Part shown: one piece after another, positions 1 through 9,180 of the stretch
How the letters are laid out: the number at the start of each line of letters is the position of its first letter
How positions within the stretch are numbered: the first letter of the stretch is position 1
Source of the DNA: Caldifarciminota bacterium
Lineage (GTDB): Bacteria; SDB-A
NCBI GenBank assembly: GCA_016929715.1
Contig: JAFGIG010000030.1
Location: forward strand, 1-52,433
Length of the DNA stretch: 52,433 nucleotides
Direction of reading: 5' to 3'
Notes under the pieces: generated by a model
Databases searched by the model: none
Told to the model about the DNA's origin: nothing
Seen by the model: only the letters and a program-made list of their open reading frames with translations
Program-made: the position numbers and the translations under genes

Positions 1-660
1 GAGAACATAAATCTCTGCAGGCTCCTCGGGATTAAATTTCAGCCAGTCAGCAAAATCCTATATTCAGAGATAGCAAGGTCCGCCGGAGAAGATCCTGATA
101 GAGCCGATCAACTCGCTCAAATGTTCGGACTCGGCAAAACCGGATTGATAAGGATGACGACGGGAGACGTCATTGACGCCGGAAACATGGTCCTTTTAGT
201 AGACACTCTCGCATTGCCGAAAATTTTCGTCGTCCCTTCATGCACCGTCATTAACGACGACAAAACTTGTCTTTCCGCGGTTCAAGACGAGAATTTCAAC
301 TTTTCTGAAAAAGTAATTCTCTCTCAAGAACCTGACATATCGCCGTCTTCCGGCGGCAGTGCACAGATAACGGAATACTCGCCGGACCGGATCAGAGCCA
401 AAATCTCAACCGGCGGTCCTGCTTTAATAGTGGTCAACGACAATTGGGCTCCGGGCTGGAAAGCTTATATTGACGGCGTCAAAACAGACGTATTGAGGGC
501 GAATTATACTCTTAGGTGCGTCGCGGTTCCGGATGCGGGGGAACACGATTTCGTTATGATTTACGACCCTCTTTCTGTTAAAATTGGATATGCTGTCACG
601 CTGTCGGCTATCATTCTTTGGTCAATTCTCGTGATCATCTGCTGGAGGAAGAAAATATGA
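1..660 (+). CDS. YfhO-like membrane protein, C-terminal part (partial)
   Basis: The frame is open from base 1, so the gene begins upstream of the window and only about 219 C-terminal residues are visible. The segment with APGWKAYIDG, then RANYTLRCVAVPDAGEH, is the typical C-terminal periplasmic beta domain of YfhO-family proteins. One hydrophobic helix and a basic WRKK tail follow. YfhO-family proteins are large multi-membrane-span proteins thought to add sugars to envelope polymers from a lipid-linked donor. The next gene starts inside this stop codon (ATGA) and makes polyprenol-phosphate mannose, a plausible donor. Family assignment is good; the exact substrate is unknown. Confidence 0.75.
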   Translation, partial: ENINLCRLLGIKFQPVSKILYSEIARSAGEDPDRADQLAQMFGLGKTGLIRMTTGDVIDAGNMVLLVDTLALPKIFVVPSCTVINDDKTCLSAVQDENFNFSEKVILSQEPDISPSSGGSAQITEYSPDRIRAKISTGGPALIVVNDNWAPGWKAYIDGVKTDVLRANYTLRCVAVPDAGEHDFVMIYDPLSVKIGYAVTLSAIILWSILVIICWRKKI

Positions 661-1370
661 GACCTCTCGTCGTTATCCCGACATATAACGAAATTGAGAA
701 TATAGAAAAAATCTTAAAAAAAATCCTGTCTCAGGACCCAAGACTAGAAATTCTCGTCGTCGACGATTCGTCTCCCGACGGAACAGGAGAAAAAGTTCTC
801 GGGATGAGAAAAGCTGACGGCAGAATACACCTGAAAAGAAGATCGGGAAAACTCGGCCTCGGAACGGCATACGTTGAAGGTTTCAAGTGGGCTATTGAAC
901 ACAAATACGACTGTGTTTTCGAAATGGACGCTGATTTTTCTCACGATCCGGCTATGCTTCCCGTGTTCCTCGAAGAAATAAAAAAATACGATCTCGTAAT
1001 AGGATCCAGATACATCAACGGCGTCAGCGTGATAAACTGGCCCATGAGCCGCCTTCTTCTGAGTTATTTCGCCAACAAATACGCATCTCTGGTCACAGGT
1101 TGTCCCATAAAAGACCTCACTGGAGGATTCAAATGCTTCAGAAGAGAGACTCTCGAAGCTATAGATCTTGATAAAGTGCATTCAGACGGATATTCATTTC
1201 AAATTGAGATAGATTTTAAGGTTTACGCCAAAGGATTTAGAATCAAAGAGATACCGATAATATTCGCCGACAGGACTGAGGGAAAAAGCAAGATGTCAAA
1301 AAAAATAGTCTGGGAGGCTATTTTCATGGTCTGGCGCCTCAGACTGGCCAGATTATTCAGAAAGCTATGA
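657..1370 (+). CDS. Polyprenol monophosphomannose synthase (DPM1-like GT2)
   Basis: This is a 237-residue GT-A glycosyltransferase that would transfer mannose (or another hexose) from a GDP-sugar to polyprenol phosphate on the cytoplasmic face. The start is read from LVVIPTYNE; VVDDSSPDGTGE and the metal-binding DADFSHDP follow, as in DPM1. LTGGFKCFRR and a GYSFQIEI segment are also typical. There are no C-terminal membrane helices, so it is the short soluble form. The ATG at 657 overlaps the previous stop and has GGAGG 8 bases upstream. A longer start at 618 would lie inside the previous gene and lacks support. The next gene again overlaps by ATGA, so the three are translationally coupled. 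Confidence 0.88.
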   Translation: MRPLVVIPTYNEIENIEKILKKILSQDPRLEILVVDDSSPDGTGEKVLGMRKADGRIHLKRRSGKLGLGTAYVEGFKWAIEHKYDCVFEMDADFSHDPAMLPVFLEEIKKYDLVIGSRYINGVSVINWPMSRLLLSYFANKYASLVTGCPIKDLTGGFKCFRRETLEAIDLDKVHSDGYSFQIEIDFKVYAKGFRIKEIPIIFADRTEGKSKMSKKIVWEAIFMVWRLRLARLFRKL

Positions 1371-2755
1371 TCGTCAGCAAAAACGAAAAGATAAATAAGT
1401 TTTTCTGCCTATGGGACCTTTTAGCCACAATCCTGCTTTTTGTTTTTCTTCAGTTCTTCATTCAGATTTTTTTTATTGATACTGAATACAGGACTGTTAT
1501 GCAGAGGCTTTTCAGGCTTCCCTGGGTCATACCTCTCATAATAGTAATTTGGGGTTTCTTTCTCAACGCATATCAGACATACCCGAAACCTGAAACCCGA
1601 AAGACCACTGAACTTCTTTTTTCGCTTATTAAAGCAGTCGTCACGGCAGGAAGCATTCTCGGGCTTTTCTTTTTCCTCACAAAATCATATATACAGAGTC
1701 GCGCTGTTTTCATCTCTTTCATTTCTATTGATTTCGCCGTTCTTCTTCTTAACAGGTTTATTCTTCTGAAAATGAAAAACAAAATGTTAAAGCTCAATAT
1801 AATAATCGTCTCGGACGATCAAAACAGAAGAAACGTCGAAAAGCTTATCCGTAAAAATTTATCCGTCGGAAAGCGAAACATCGAACTGATAAGAGTAGAA
1901 AAAGATATCACTGAAGATAAAATGACTGAAATCTACGACAAGATTAGCGCCGGTTCTATTGACTGGATAGTCGTAGGCCTCGGACCTTCAAATTACAGGC
2001 ATTACGAATCGCTTGTCGAGTTTTGCGAGGAAATAGGAGTCCCGGTATCTCTGCTGGTTGACGCCTCAATAAAACCGAAGATATCATGGCTGAAGGTTGA
2101 GGAAATTTCAGGACTTCCGTTCTTCACTTTTTATACTACAACTGGAAGGGTATGGGGAATCATAGCCAAAGACATCATAGATAAAGTTCTCGCCTTATTA
2201 GGTTTGGCAGCGCTTTTCCCCTTGATTATATTGATAGGAGCCGCGGTAAAAATCTCTTCTCCCGGAAAAATTATTTTCAGCCAAATCCGCTGCGGCTTTA
2301 ACGGCAAGAAGTTCAAAATGTATAAATTCAGGACAATGAGGGAAGGTTCGGAAGATTTACTGCCAGATCTCCTCGAGAGCAATCTCATCAAAGGACACGC
2401 TTTCAAACACCCGAAAGACCCGAGACTCACTCGAATAGGAAGATTTCTCAGAAGATGGAGCCTGGACGAACTTCCCCAGATGTTGAATATAGTGAGAGGA
2501 GAGATGAGCTTTGTCGGTCCGAGGCCCCCTCTTCCCGCTGAAGTCAGTATGTATAAAAACTGGCAGAAAAGGAAATTGTCCATGAAACCGGGATTGACTT
2601 GTCTCTGGCAAATAGGAGGAAGGAATAAAATCCTCGATTTCGACAAATGGGTCAAAATGGATCTTGAGTATATTGACAATTGGTCTTTGTGGCTTGATAT
2701 TACAATAATGCTGAAAACATTCCCCGCGATTATAAGCGGCATGGGAGCATATTGA
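1367..2755 (+). CDS. Polyprenyl glycosylphosphotransferase (WbaP/EpsE-like initiating enzyme)
   Basis: A 462-residue membrane enzyme that transfers a sugar-1-phosphate from a nucleotide sugar to undecaprenyl phosphate, the first step in making an exopolysaccharide or O-antigen repeat. About four N-terminal membrane helices (residues 10-130) are followed by a Rossmann-like middle domain. After another helix near 290 comes the bacterial sugar transferase domain with KFRTM, RRWSLDELPQ, FVGPRPP and PGLTCLWQI, all characteristic of the family. Length and order match two-domain PHPT enzymes such as WbaP. The ATG overlaps the stop of the mannose synthase. Substrate cannot be told from sequence. Confidence 0.9.
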   Translation: MIVSKNEKINKFFCLWDLLATILLFVFLQFFIQIFFIDTEYRTVMQRLFRLPWVIPLIIVIWGFFLNAYQTYPKPETRKTTELLFSLIKAVVTAGSILGLFFFLTKSYIQSRAVFISFISIDFAVLLLNRFILLKMKNKMLKLNIIIVSDDQNRRNVEKLIRKNLSVGKRNIELIRVEKDITEDKMTEIYDKISAGSIDWIVVGLGPSNYRHYESLVEFCEEIGVPVSLLVDASIKPKISWLKVEEISGLPFFTFYTTTGRVWGIIAKDIIDKVLALLGLAALFPLIILIGAAVKISSPGKIIFSQIRCGFNGKKFKMYKFRTMREGSEDLLPDLLESNLIKGHAFKHPKDPRLTRIGRFLRRWSLDELPQMLNIVRGEMSFVGPRPPLPAEVSMYKNWQKRKLSMKPGLTCLWQIGGRNKILDFDKWVKMDLEYIDNWSLWLDITIMLKTFPAIISGMGAY

Positions 2756-2771
2756 AAAATTTGGAGGATAT

Positions 2772-4913
2772 ATGTTTGCACTAATGATAATGGCTTTACT
2801 TTTAACTTCGGCAGACGGCATATCAGTTTACACTTCTCATTCATACGTAACCCGTCTTGCCAATTATGAAGGAAAACTGATAACAATGAGTTCAGGCGGA
2901 CTTTGCATAACCGACACTTCCGGCAACAGCGTTCTTATAAACAATTCGACAGGCTTGCTCGATAACAGCGTTTACGACGTCGCCTTCGACGGCAACTCAA
3001 ATATATTCGCTTCTTCTTCAAGGGGCATCACCGTGTTTTCTCCCGACCTATCCGAATATCTCCAGTTGACTTCTTTTTTTCAAGGACTGCCTCACGGAGA
3101 GATTAAGGAACTCGAATTCAGAAACGACACTCTTTGGGCGGCAGGTGAAAACGGTTGCTGGGTCTGGGAGACAGGAGGAAATCCGCTGATTTATTCTTCC
3201 GGCCATTCAAACAGATTTCTTTCCGATAAAAAGGTTTATTCTCTTCTTCTCCTCGGCGACAATCTTGTGGCCGGAACTTTGGAAGCCGTAATTTTTATTC
3301 CTGCCTCTTCTTTCGTTGACACTTCGTCATACATATACTACTCAAAAGGTCTTTCAGCTCAGGAATCCGTGCTATCTGTCATCTTGCATAAAGACACGCT
3401 GTGGATAGCCACCAACACATTCGTTAAATTTTTGTCCGGAGACAGCTTTGTTTCAACAGGCTTTAATTCCCGAAGAATGCGGCTCTCTATAGTCAACGAC
3501 ACTTTGTTCGTGAACGATTATGAAAACTGGTCCATAAAAAGACGAATCAACGGAGCATGGGTTCAATACGGGCCTGGAATACCTTCAAGACCCGTCAGTG
3601 TGACATTGAATCATGAAGGCAAAATCACAGCGGGAACAGCGACTCTGTCGAATTACACTTTCGAATCCAATCAATGGACACATTCGATTCCTCCCGGGCT
3701 TTTCAAGCCCCTCGTGTCCGCCGCGGCTATGCTCCCTAACGGCACGATTGCCGCCGTTCATTTCGGCATTGAAGACGACGACGCGGTTTCCATAAGATAT
3801 CCCGACGGAAACTGGGAAATAATAAGGTCTCTGAACTGGGATACCGCAGGCGACTGGGGAGCCGGCAGATTCATACAGCCCCGGGATGACTCCTCTTTTG
3901 TCATAGGAGTATGGGGCAGGCCCGGAGCTTTGATTTTTCTATATCCCGGAAAGACGAGTTCGGACACATCTACTTTTCAAAAACTGCCTCTTCCATACAC
4001 CGCCGTTCAGCAGCCAATAAGCGCCATGACAGTGACTCCCGACGGAGACGTATGGTGCGCCTCTTTCGACAATATGGCTCCTTATCTTTTCAGGGTGAAA
4101 CCGGACAGTACCGTATTGTCTTATTTCAGCAACCTTTTTATCTATACTTATTCCATCTGCATGCTGAAAGACGGCAGAATAGCCTTCGGAACCGCGCATC
4201 TTAACGCCAACGGCTTCGCGAGCGTGTTCGACCCCTCCGACTCGTCCCTTTCCTCTGAAATTGTAACTCTTTCAGGCAACGATATAAATTCTATTGATAA
4301 TTTTAAGGACGGAATGATATTTATAGGATCTAACGGCGGTATAAACACTTTTGACCTTGCCTCTTACAGAGTCATGGACACGATAACTTATTCAAGCACA
4401 CAGGGTGGACTCTCTGGTAATTCAGTTGTTTCACTTCTCTACATAAAAGGTAACGGACTCTGGGTTCTTTCTGAAAATGCCGGTCTTTCACACAGAAAAG
4501 AAGACGAAACATGGGAGAAGTTCGAGTCTCCTTCCGTCCTTCCCGGAATACCTGTCGGGTCGAACAGGGGAGGCCTTTTTTACAGTCCTGACACCGGCAT
4601 CCTCCTCGTTCCTACGAGCAACGGTTTGTGCGTTTTTCAAGTCGAAACTCAAAACGAAATTCCCGAAGGGGAACTTTTTATATATCCCAACCCATGGCGG
4701 TCGGATTCTCCTCTTACTTTCTCGGCTCAGGGAGCAACCGATTTTTACATTTTTTCTCTCGACGGAACGTTGGTTTTTTCATCTACATCCTCTTTAGCGG
4801 GGACTCTTGTCATTCAGCCTCAATCTCTTGAAAAAATTGCTTCGGGGCTTTATATTGTGATAGCCAAATCTGGGACAACTCTTTCGAGGGGAAGGCTCGT
4901 CATAGTCAAATAA
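2772..4913 (+). CDS. Secreted beta-propeller protein with T9SS-like C-terminal sorting domain
   Basis: A 713-residue exported protein. A short hydrophobic N-terminus (MFALMIMALLLTSADG) looks like a signal peptide. The body is a run of repeated units with DTLW, AAGEN and GLSGNSVVSL motifs like the two-component-regulator/ligand-sensor propellers of Bacteroidota. The last about 80 residues (YPNPWRSDSPLTFS, IFSLDGTLVFSS, ASGLYIVIAKSG) form a FlgD/Por-type Ig-like sorting domain that usually directs export through the type IX system and attachment at the cell surface. GGAGG lies 5 bases before the ATG. It follows the polysaccharide genes by 16 bases. No ligand can be proposed. Confidence 0.8.
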   Translation: MFALMIMALLLTSADGISVYTSHSYVTRLANYEGKLITMSSGGLCITDTSGNSVLINNSTGLLDNSVYDVAFDGNSNIFASSSRGITVFSPDLSEYLQLTSFFQGLPHGEIKELEFRNDTLWAAGENGCWVWETGGNPLIYSSGHSNRFLSDKKVYSLLLLGDNLVAGTLEAVIFIPASSFVDTSSYIYYSKGLSAQESVLSVILHKDTLWIATNTFVKFLSGDSFVSTGFNSRRMRLSIVNDTLFVNDYENWSIKRRINGAWVQYGPGIPSRPVSVTLNHEGKITAGTATLSNYTFESNQWTHSIPPGLFKPLVSAAAMLPNGTIAAVHFGIEDDDAVSIRYPDGNWEIIRSLNWDTAGDWGAGRFIQPRDDSSFVIGVWGRPGALIFLYPGKTSSDTSTFQKLPLPYTAVQQPISAMTVTPDGDVWCASFDNMAPYLFRVKPDSTVLSYFSNLFIYTYSICMLKDGRIAFGTAHLNANGFASVFDPSDSSLSSEIVTLSGNDINSIDNFKDGMIFIGSNGGINTFDLASYRVMDTITYSSTQGGLSGNSVVSLLYIKGNGLWVLSENAGLSHRKEDETWEKFESPSVLPGIPVGSNRGGLFYSPDTGILLVPTSNGLCVFQVETQNEIPEGELFIYPNPWRSDSPLTFSAQGATDFYIFSLDGTLVFSSTSSLAGTLVIQPQSLEKIASGLYIVIAKSGTTLSRGRLVIVK

Positions 4914-4914
4914 A

Positions 4915-6933
4915 ATGGGAAATTATATACAGCTTTCGGATTTTCTCTGTTCTGCTGAGCACCATTCCCTGTATGCGGAAAAACTCAAAAAAGAGGGTTA
5001 TGGACCTTTCGCGTCACACACTCTCAGGCTGACCAGATCCGTATCCGGCGCCTTTCACGCTCCGCAGGCAGTCTCTTTCGTCGAAAAACACAGGAAGACC
5101 GGCATTATAAGAGTGACTTTTGAAGGCAACCTCAAAACGGAACTATCTGATCTGTTGTTAAAAACCTTGACAAAAAAAACCCAGGAAAAGAACATAGATC
5201 TCGAAAAATCCATGTATCATCTCTATTCGAGGATAACTGAATCTGATCCCGACCTCGCGCCTGTAATCGACGCTTCTTTTTACAAACTCGCTGAAATAGC
5301 CACATCTCCCATCATTCTTTCCCTTCCGCCAAAAGAAGCCGTCAGAAAAGGAAATTCAATGGCATCCAGACTTAGAGAATCTGTAAGAAGCGTAAGAAAA
5401 CTTATGAAGAGCAGAAATCTAATTTTCAATGTCTGGCTGGACCTGACCATACTGCCCGTAATAGGTCCGGTGTGGGATGATCTTTCACTCGAATTGGTTT
5501 CAAATATAATAAGCGAGCTGGGCCTTCCGCCGACAATTTTCTCTTCAATTTACAAATCTGTGTCAAAATTTGCCATTTCAAAAGAGATAACAAAATTTAT
5601 AGACGAGAAACCGAAATTTACAGCTGACGATCTGTCATTTCTCGAAGAGAGAATAAGCAGGCTCGGTTCGGAGATATCAATAGAAGAAATCAAAAAACTC
5701 GAAAAATACTCCAAAAAGAATTCAGCCCAAATCAGCAGAAGATTCCATGTGATGTCAGAAAAACAATCACTCGGTTTTTCAGATGTAATGAACTCTTTTG
5801 AAAACCTTTTCGAGTTAATAGCTTTTCCGCCCCAAGATCTCTTGGGTCTGATTTCCGATGAACTCACTCAACAATACCGGTTTATTACTAAAATCGCCAA
5901 AAAAGACCAGAAAATCGAACAGGAAAACATAATTCTGAGAAATCTCAATCTCGCGGGAGGCAAATATATGGCCGATGCGAAAGGCGCCCTTGATGCGGTC
6001 CGCGCGATAATAGTAGGCGTGTTTGAACCCATAATGACTGCCAAATCCTTTGTGGAGGCAACAAAAATTTGGCCCGACGAAGAACTAAACGAGTCATGGA
6101 GCCCATGGGATACTGCAAATCACGCAGCTCTCGTTCTCATTGAAAACGAAAATTACTACAGGTTTGGACTTCATGGAAAGACCGTTCTCGAAAGGTCCAA
6201 AAACCTCCCTCTTTACAAAGAAATTAAAGAAAAATTGGATGCTTCTTCTTCAATAATGACTCTTGTATTCGGAGACATTGAGACAAACTCTGATGAGGAC
6301 ACGGAAGGATTGTTTTCGAGCGTCTCGGAAATAATCGGACAAATAGAATCCGCCGGCCTTGAAGTTCGATCTTTCGGTCCTTTGACTTTTGCCGTGACAG
6401 CGGATAATTCAGAAGGCGGAGCTGTTAAAATATCAAAAATCCTCGATTCTCTTATTCCCGCCGATGAAACTCCCGTCCCGGGGATCGGCATAGCTTCAGC
6501 TCTGCCCGGAGAGGGATTTCTCGCCAAGACATACCCCGGAGGAATCCTCGTCGCGGCGGGTGAAACCGTTAAACGCTCAATGATTCTCTCGAGACTTTCG
6601 TGGACAGTTAAAAGAGTCCTGTGCGATCTTTCTACGGCTCTCTCCCTGATAAAATACAGCGAAGAATTCAAAATTTTATCCTACAGGAGCGCGTCTTTTC
6701 CTCAGCTTGACGACCCAAGAGAAATTCTGGCTAATATTCTCTACAGAAGGACAGAACCTCATGACATAGCATTGGTGTATCCTCCTCTCTACATACAGTT
6801 TTTTGGAGCCCTAAATAAATCAAGACAGCTGATTTCGACAGACGACTACGGCGGCGAGATATCCACATTGATGGGGAATAATATTGAAGGACCTGTTTTC
6901 TCCGTCACAAAAAAGCCTAACGATTCAAGATGA
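4915..6933 (+). CDS. Orphan cytoplasmic protein, possible degenerate GGDEF/cyclase-like C-terminus
   Basis: A 672-residue protein without signal peptide or clear membrane helix; I do not recognise the family. Residues 1-330 are alpha-helical and charged, with a heptad-like stretch around 230-270. Residues about 440-570 read like a worn GGDEF or nucleotidyl-cyclase fold: a beta strand LVFGDIET, then FGPLTFAV where a GGDEF loop would stand, then GIGIASALPGEG where diguanylate cyclases carry SIGVA. No catalytic residues survive, so an enzymatic role is unlikely if this reading is right. It starts one base after the propeller stop and ends exactly where the convergent glycosyltransferase gene ends. 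A role in polysaccharide regulation is only inferred from position. Confidence 0.55.
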   Translation: MGNYIQLSDFLCSAEHHSLYAEKLKKEGYGPFASHTLRLTRSVSGAFHAPQAVSFVEKHRKTGIIRVTFEGNLKTELSDLLLKTLTKKTQEKNIDLEKSMYHLYSRITESDPDLAPVIDASFYKLAEIATSPIILSLPPKEAVRKGNSMASRLRESVRSVRKLMKSRNLIFNVWLDLTILPVIGPVWDDLSLELVSNIISELGLPPTIFSSIYKSVSKFAISKEITKFIDEKPKFTADDLSFLEERISRLGSEISIEEIKKLEKYSKKNSAQISRRFHVMSEKQSLGFSDVMNSFENLFELIAFPPQDLLGLISDELTQQYRFITKIAKKDQKIEQENIILRNLNLAGGKYMADAKGALDAVRAIIVGVFEPIMTAKSFVEATKIWPDEELNESWSPWDTANHAALVLIENENYYRFGLHGKTVLERSKNLPLYKEIKEKLDASSSIMTLVFGDIETNSDEDTEGLFSSVSEIIGQIESAGLEVRSFGPLTFAVTADNSEGGAVKISKILDSLIPADETPVPGIGIASALPGEGFLAKTYPGGILVAAGETVKRSMILSRLSWTVKRVLCDLSTALSLIKYSEEFKILSYRSASFPQLDDPREILANILYRRTEPHDIALVYPPLYIQFFGALNKSRQLISTDDYGGEISTLMGNNIEGPVFSVTKKPNDSR

Positions 6934-8169
6934 TTATCCTGTAATCCGGTCTAACTCGGCGCATAGATCGAGAGTGAGTTTTTTTCTCTCATAAACCCAA
7001 AGCCGGGATGCATCTTTTTCAGGTTCAGTGCCTTTGACGAAAAGTTCCCTTATTTTCAAGGCGAGTTCTTCATGGTCTTCGGGCGCGACAACGATACCCG
7101 CTCCGGTTTTTCTAAGGACATCAGCCGCATCGGTATCTTTCTGTATCGAGGCGATTATGGGCAATCCTGTCCCTAAATAATCAAACAGTTTGCCGGTTGT
7201 TACGGCATCGCCTTCAGATGGTGAAATGTAAAGCCAGAGAACATTTGCCTCGCAAGCTTTTTCAAGAGCCGCCTTGTGGTTCAGATAGCCTAATGCGCTC
7301 ACTCTGTTTGACAAACCGGCGTCTTTTGCCGCCTGAACGGCTTTTTGCGAACCTTTGCCTATAAAAACAGCCCTTATATCAAGATCTTTAAGCTCTGCCA
7401 TAGCTTTTATGAGAGGGTCAGGTTTTCTTCCCCTCCATAGCGATCCCATGTGGCAGAGGGTGAAACCTTCTCGTTTTTTTTTGCTTTTTTTGGGAAAATC
7501 TTCAGGGTCGAAACCTTGGCTTATGACAACGATATCTTTCCCGGGGTATCTTTCCGACATGCTCTTTTTTATCTTTTCGTTTATGACTATAACGACTGAA
7601 GAGTTGTTTACAATTATTTTTTCAAGCGAAAGGTTTATTTTTCTGTGGAACTTTGTAGCGCTTGGAAAGAGTTTCTCGTCTATCCAGGGGTCTCTGAAAT
7701 CCACTGCGAGCGGTATTCCCTGCCTTTTAGAAACAATTAATCCTGCTATTGCTGAAGAAAAAGGGGGGACGGAGCACATTACGGCGTCGAATCTCTTTTG
7801 CCTGCATAGTTTGATTCCGAAACTCGAGCAAAAGGGCACCCATCCTATTTGAGCATCGGGAAGCGCGAAAGAACGGGGTTTGCCGAATTGAGCGAGTTTA
7901 TCCCGTTTTTCAGAAATAAAATATTTTCTGAATGGACGGCAATGAAAATGGTCAAATGAAGGGACTCTGTGAATTTTGACAATTTCTTTTATCTCTTTTG
8001 CCAGCTCGTTATCGAAAGCGAAATACCACTTCGGCTTCGACGTAAGAACTTCGGCTTCCCATGTGCCGTATGAAAGATATTTACAGAACTTCGCCGCTCT
8101 CTGGACACCGGAAAGACCGAGCGGAGGGAAGAAATATGATATTAAAAGAAGTCTTTTAAAGCCTTTCAC
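6934..8169 (-). CDS. Glycosyltransferase family 4 (GT-B)
   Basis: A 411-residue GT-B enzyme expected to add a sugar from a nucleotide donor to a glycan or lipid. The N-terminus ISYFFPPLGLSGVQRAAKF is the acceptor-side GT4 opening. The C-terminal half carries CHMGSLWRGRKP, AVFIGKGSQ and the donor-binding SPSEGDAVTTGKLFDYLGTG, with the usual glutamate replaced by a D/G-rich loop but KLFDYL kept. The start is GTG at 8169, 6 bases after the upstream stop. It is the last gene of the long minus-strand block and its stop abuts the stop of the convergent orphan. Substrate unknown. Confidence 0.85.
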   Translation of the reverse strand: MKGFKRLLLISYFFPPLGLSGVQRAAKFCKYLSYGTWEAEVLTSKPKWYFAFDNELAKEIKEIVKIHRVPSFDHFHCRPFRKYFISEKRDKLAQFGKPRSFALPDAQIGWVPFCSSFGIKLCRQKRFDAVMCSVPPFSSAIAGLIVSKRQGIPLAVDFRDPWIDEKLFPSATKFHRKINLSLEKIIVNNSSVVIVINEKIKKSMSERYPGKDIVVISQGFDPEDFPKKSKKKREGFTLCHMGSLWRGRKPDPLIKAMAELKDLDIRAVFIGKGSQKAVQAAKDAGLSNRVSALGYLNHKAALEKACEANVLWLYISPSEGDAVTTGKLFDYLGTGLPIIASIQKDTDAADVLRKTGAGIVVAPEDHEELALKIRELFVKGTEPEKDASRLWVYERKKLTLDLCAELDRITG

Positions 8170-8175
8170 AGAAAT

Positions 8176-9180
8176 TTACCGCTTCTCGGTATCGTAGAAT
8201 ATTTTTCCGCCGATTCTCCTGAAAGTGATTGTTAAATTTTCTGTTTCCAGCCTGTCTTGATAGGGATATATGCCTTCAGTGACGACGGCGCTGAGTGTTT
8301 CTCTTTCGATAGCTCTCTTTTGAAAATGTTCAAGGCGTGTATTGGAATCTTTTTGTTGGTCTTTTGACAAAAAGAAAGCCGCTGTGGTCAGCGACGCCCC
8401 GATAATGAAAATGACTACAAGAAAAAAGAAGGCGGAAATAATATTGAATTCAATCTTTTTTTCAGGGCTCAGTGTTTGGGATCTTTTTTTGATGAGAGCA
8501 ACGGCTTTTTTTCGATTGAGAGACGCGAGTATTTTATAAATTTTAACTCTTGAAGGGATGGGAAGACACAGAATTTCACTTAAATATTTCTTGTTTCCTA
8601 TAAAGTTATACAAAAATTTTTCTTCCCTGTTGAGAGTGTCCATGGATATATTGTTCACTGACACAAGCGTTTCTTCGTCTCCAATTGATTCGACTATCAG
8701 TTCCATATTTTCCACGGCTTTATGATAATCGTTCCAGAGAGACTCAATGTCTTCTTCTATCTCAAGTTCTGACTTAGGATAGAGCAGTTCGTTTTCTGCG
8801 AAAGTTGTTCCCTGGATTTCATCGTTCTTGAGAGAAAAAACGTTGAAGGCAATATCGCGAATTTTACTTTTAATAAATCTTATCCGCTTCTCAGGTGAGA
8901 GATTTCCTGTAGAAGACAACAGTTCTCCCGGGCTCAATCCCTTCTCCTGGGCGGTTTTTTCCAATCCTGCAAATTCTTCGTCTCCGATTATTTCGCTGTC
9001 AGTTTGAATGTAGAACCAGAGAGGAATGGCTTTTCCGTCTTTTGTCTGCCATATAGCGGCGTTTAGTTTCCCTGTTGAAATTGTCAAAAAAATACTGTTT
9101 CCTGAAGAGGTTATAATAGAAAAAATACCGCTTTTACCCTCTTTGCTCAGTTTGCTCATCATGTCATAAATCATACTCAT
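8176..9180 (-). CDS. DUF4388-like protein with C-terminal membrane anchor
   Basis: A 334-residue protein. Residues 1-140 resemble the DUF4388 (PatA N-terminal-like) fold: KEGKSGIFSIITSSGNS and IFLTISTGKLNAAIW match the 'express a trait, read the input' pattern, and a segment near 110-150 (KIRDIAFNVFSLKNDEIQG) matches the second half. Residues 180-235 (NREEKFLYNFIGNKKYL) look like a winged-helix continuation common in these proteins. A membrane helix at about 247-270 leaves roughly 60 residues outside the membrane. Family members occur near two-component and polarity systems. The ATG overlaps the upstream stop (ATGA), pairing it with the zinc-motif membrane protein. Function unknown. Confidence 0.6.
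   Translation of the reverse strand: MSMIYDMMSKLSKEGKSGIFSIITSSGNSIFLTISTGKLNAAIWQTKDGKAIPLWFYIQTDSEIIGDEEFAGLEKTAQEKGLSPGELLSSTGNLSPEKRIRFIKSKIRDIAFNVFSLKNDEIQGTTFAENELLYPKSELEIEEDIESLWNDYHKAVENMELIVESIGDEETLVSVNNISMDTLNREEKFLYNFIGNKKYLSEILCLPIPSRVKIYKILASLNRKKAVALIKKRSQTLSPEKKIEFNIISAFFFLVVIFIIGASLTTAAFFLSKDQQKDSNTRLEHFQKRAIERETLSAVVTEGIYPYQDRLETENLTITFRRIGGKIFYDTEKR

Noticed and set aside
2131..2886. 251-codon open frame on the minus strand
   Set aside because: It lies opposite the glycosylphosphotransferase gene, whose conserved motifs fix the coding strand; the antisense protein shows no family features.
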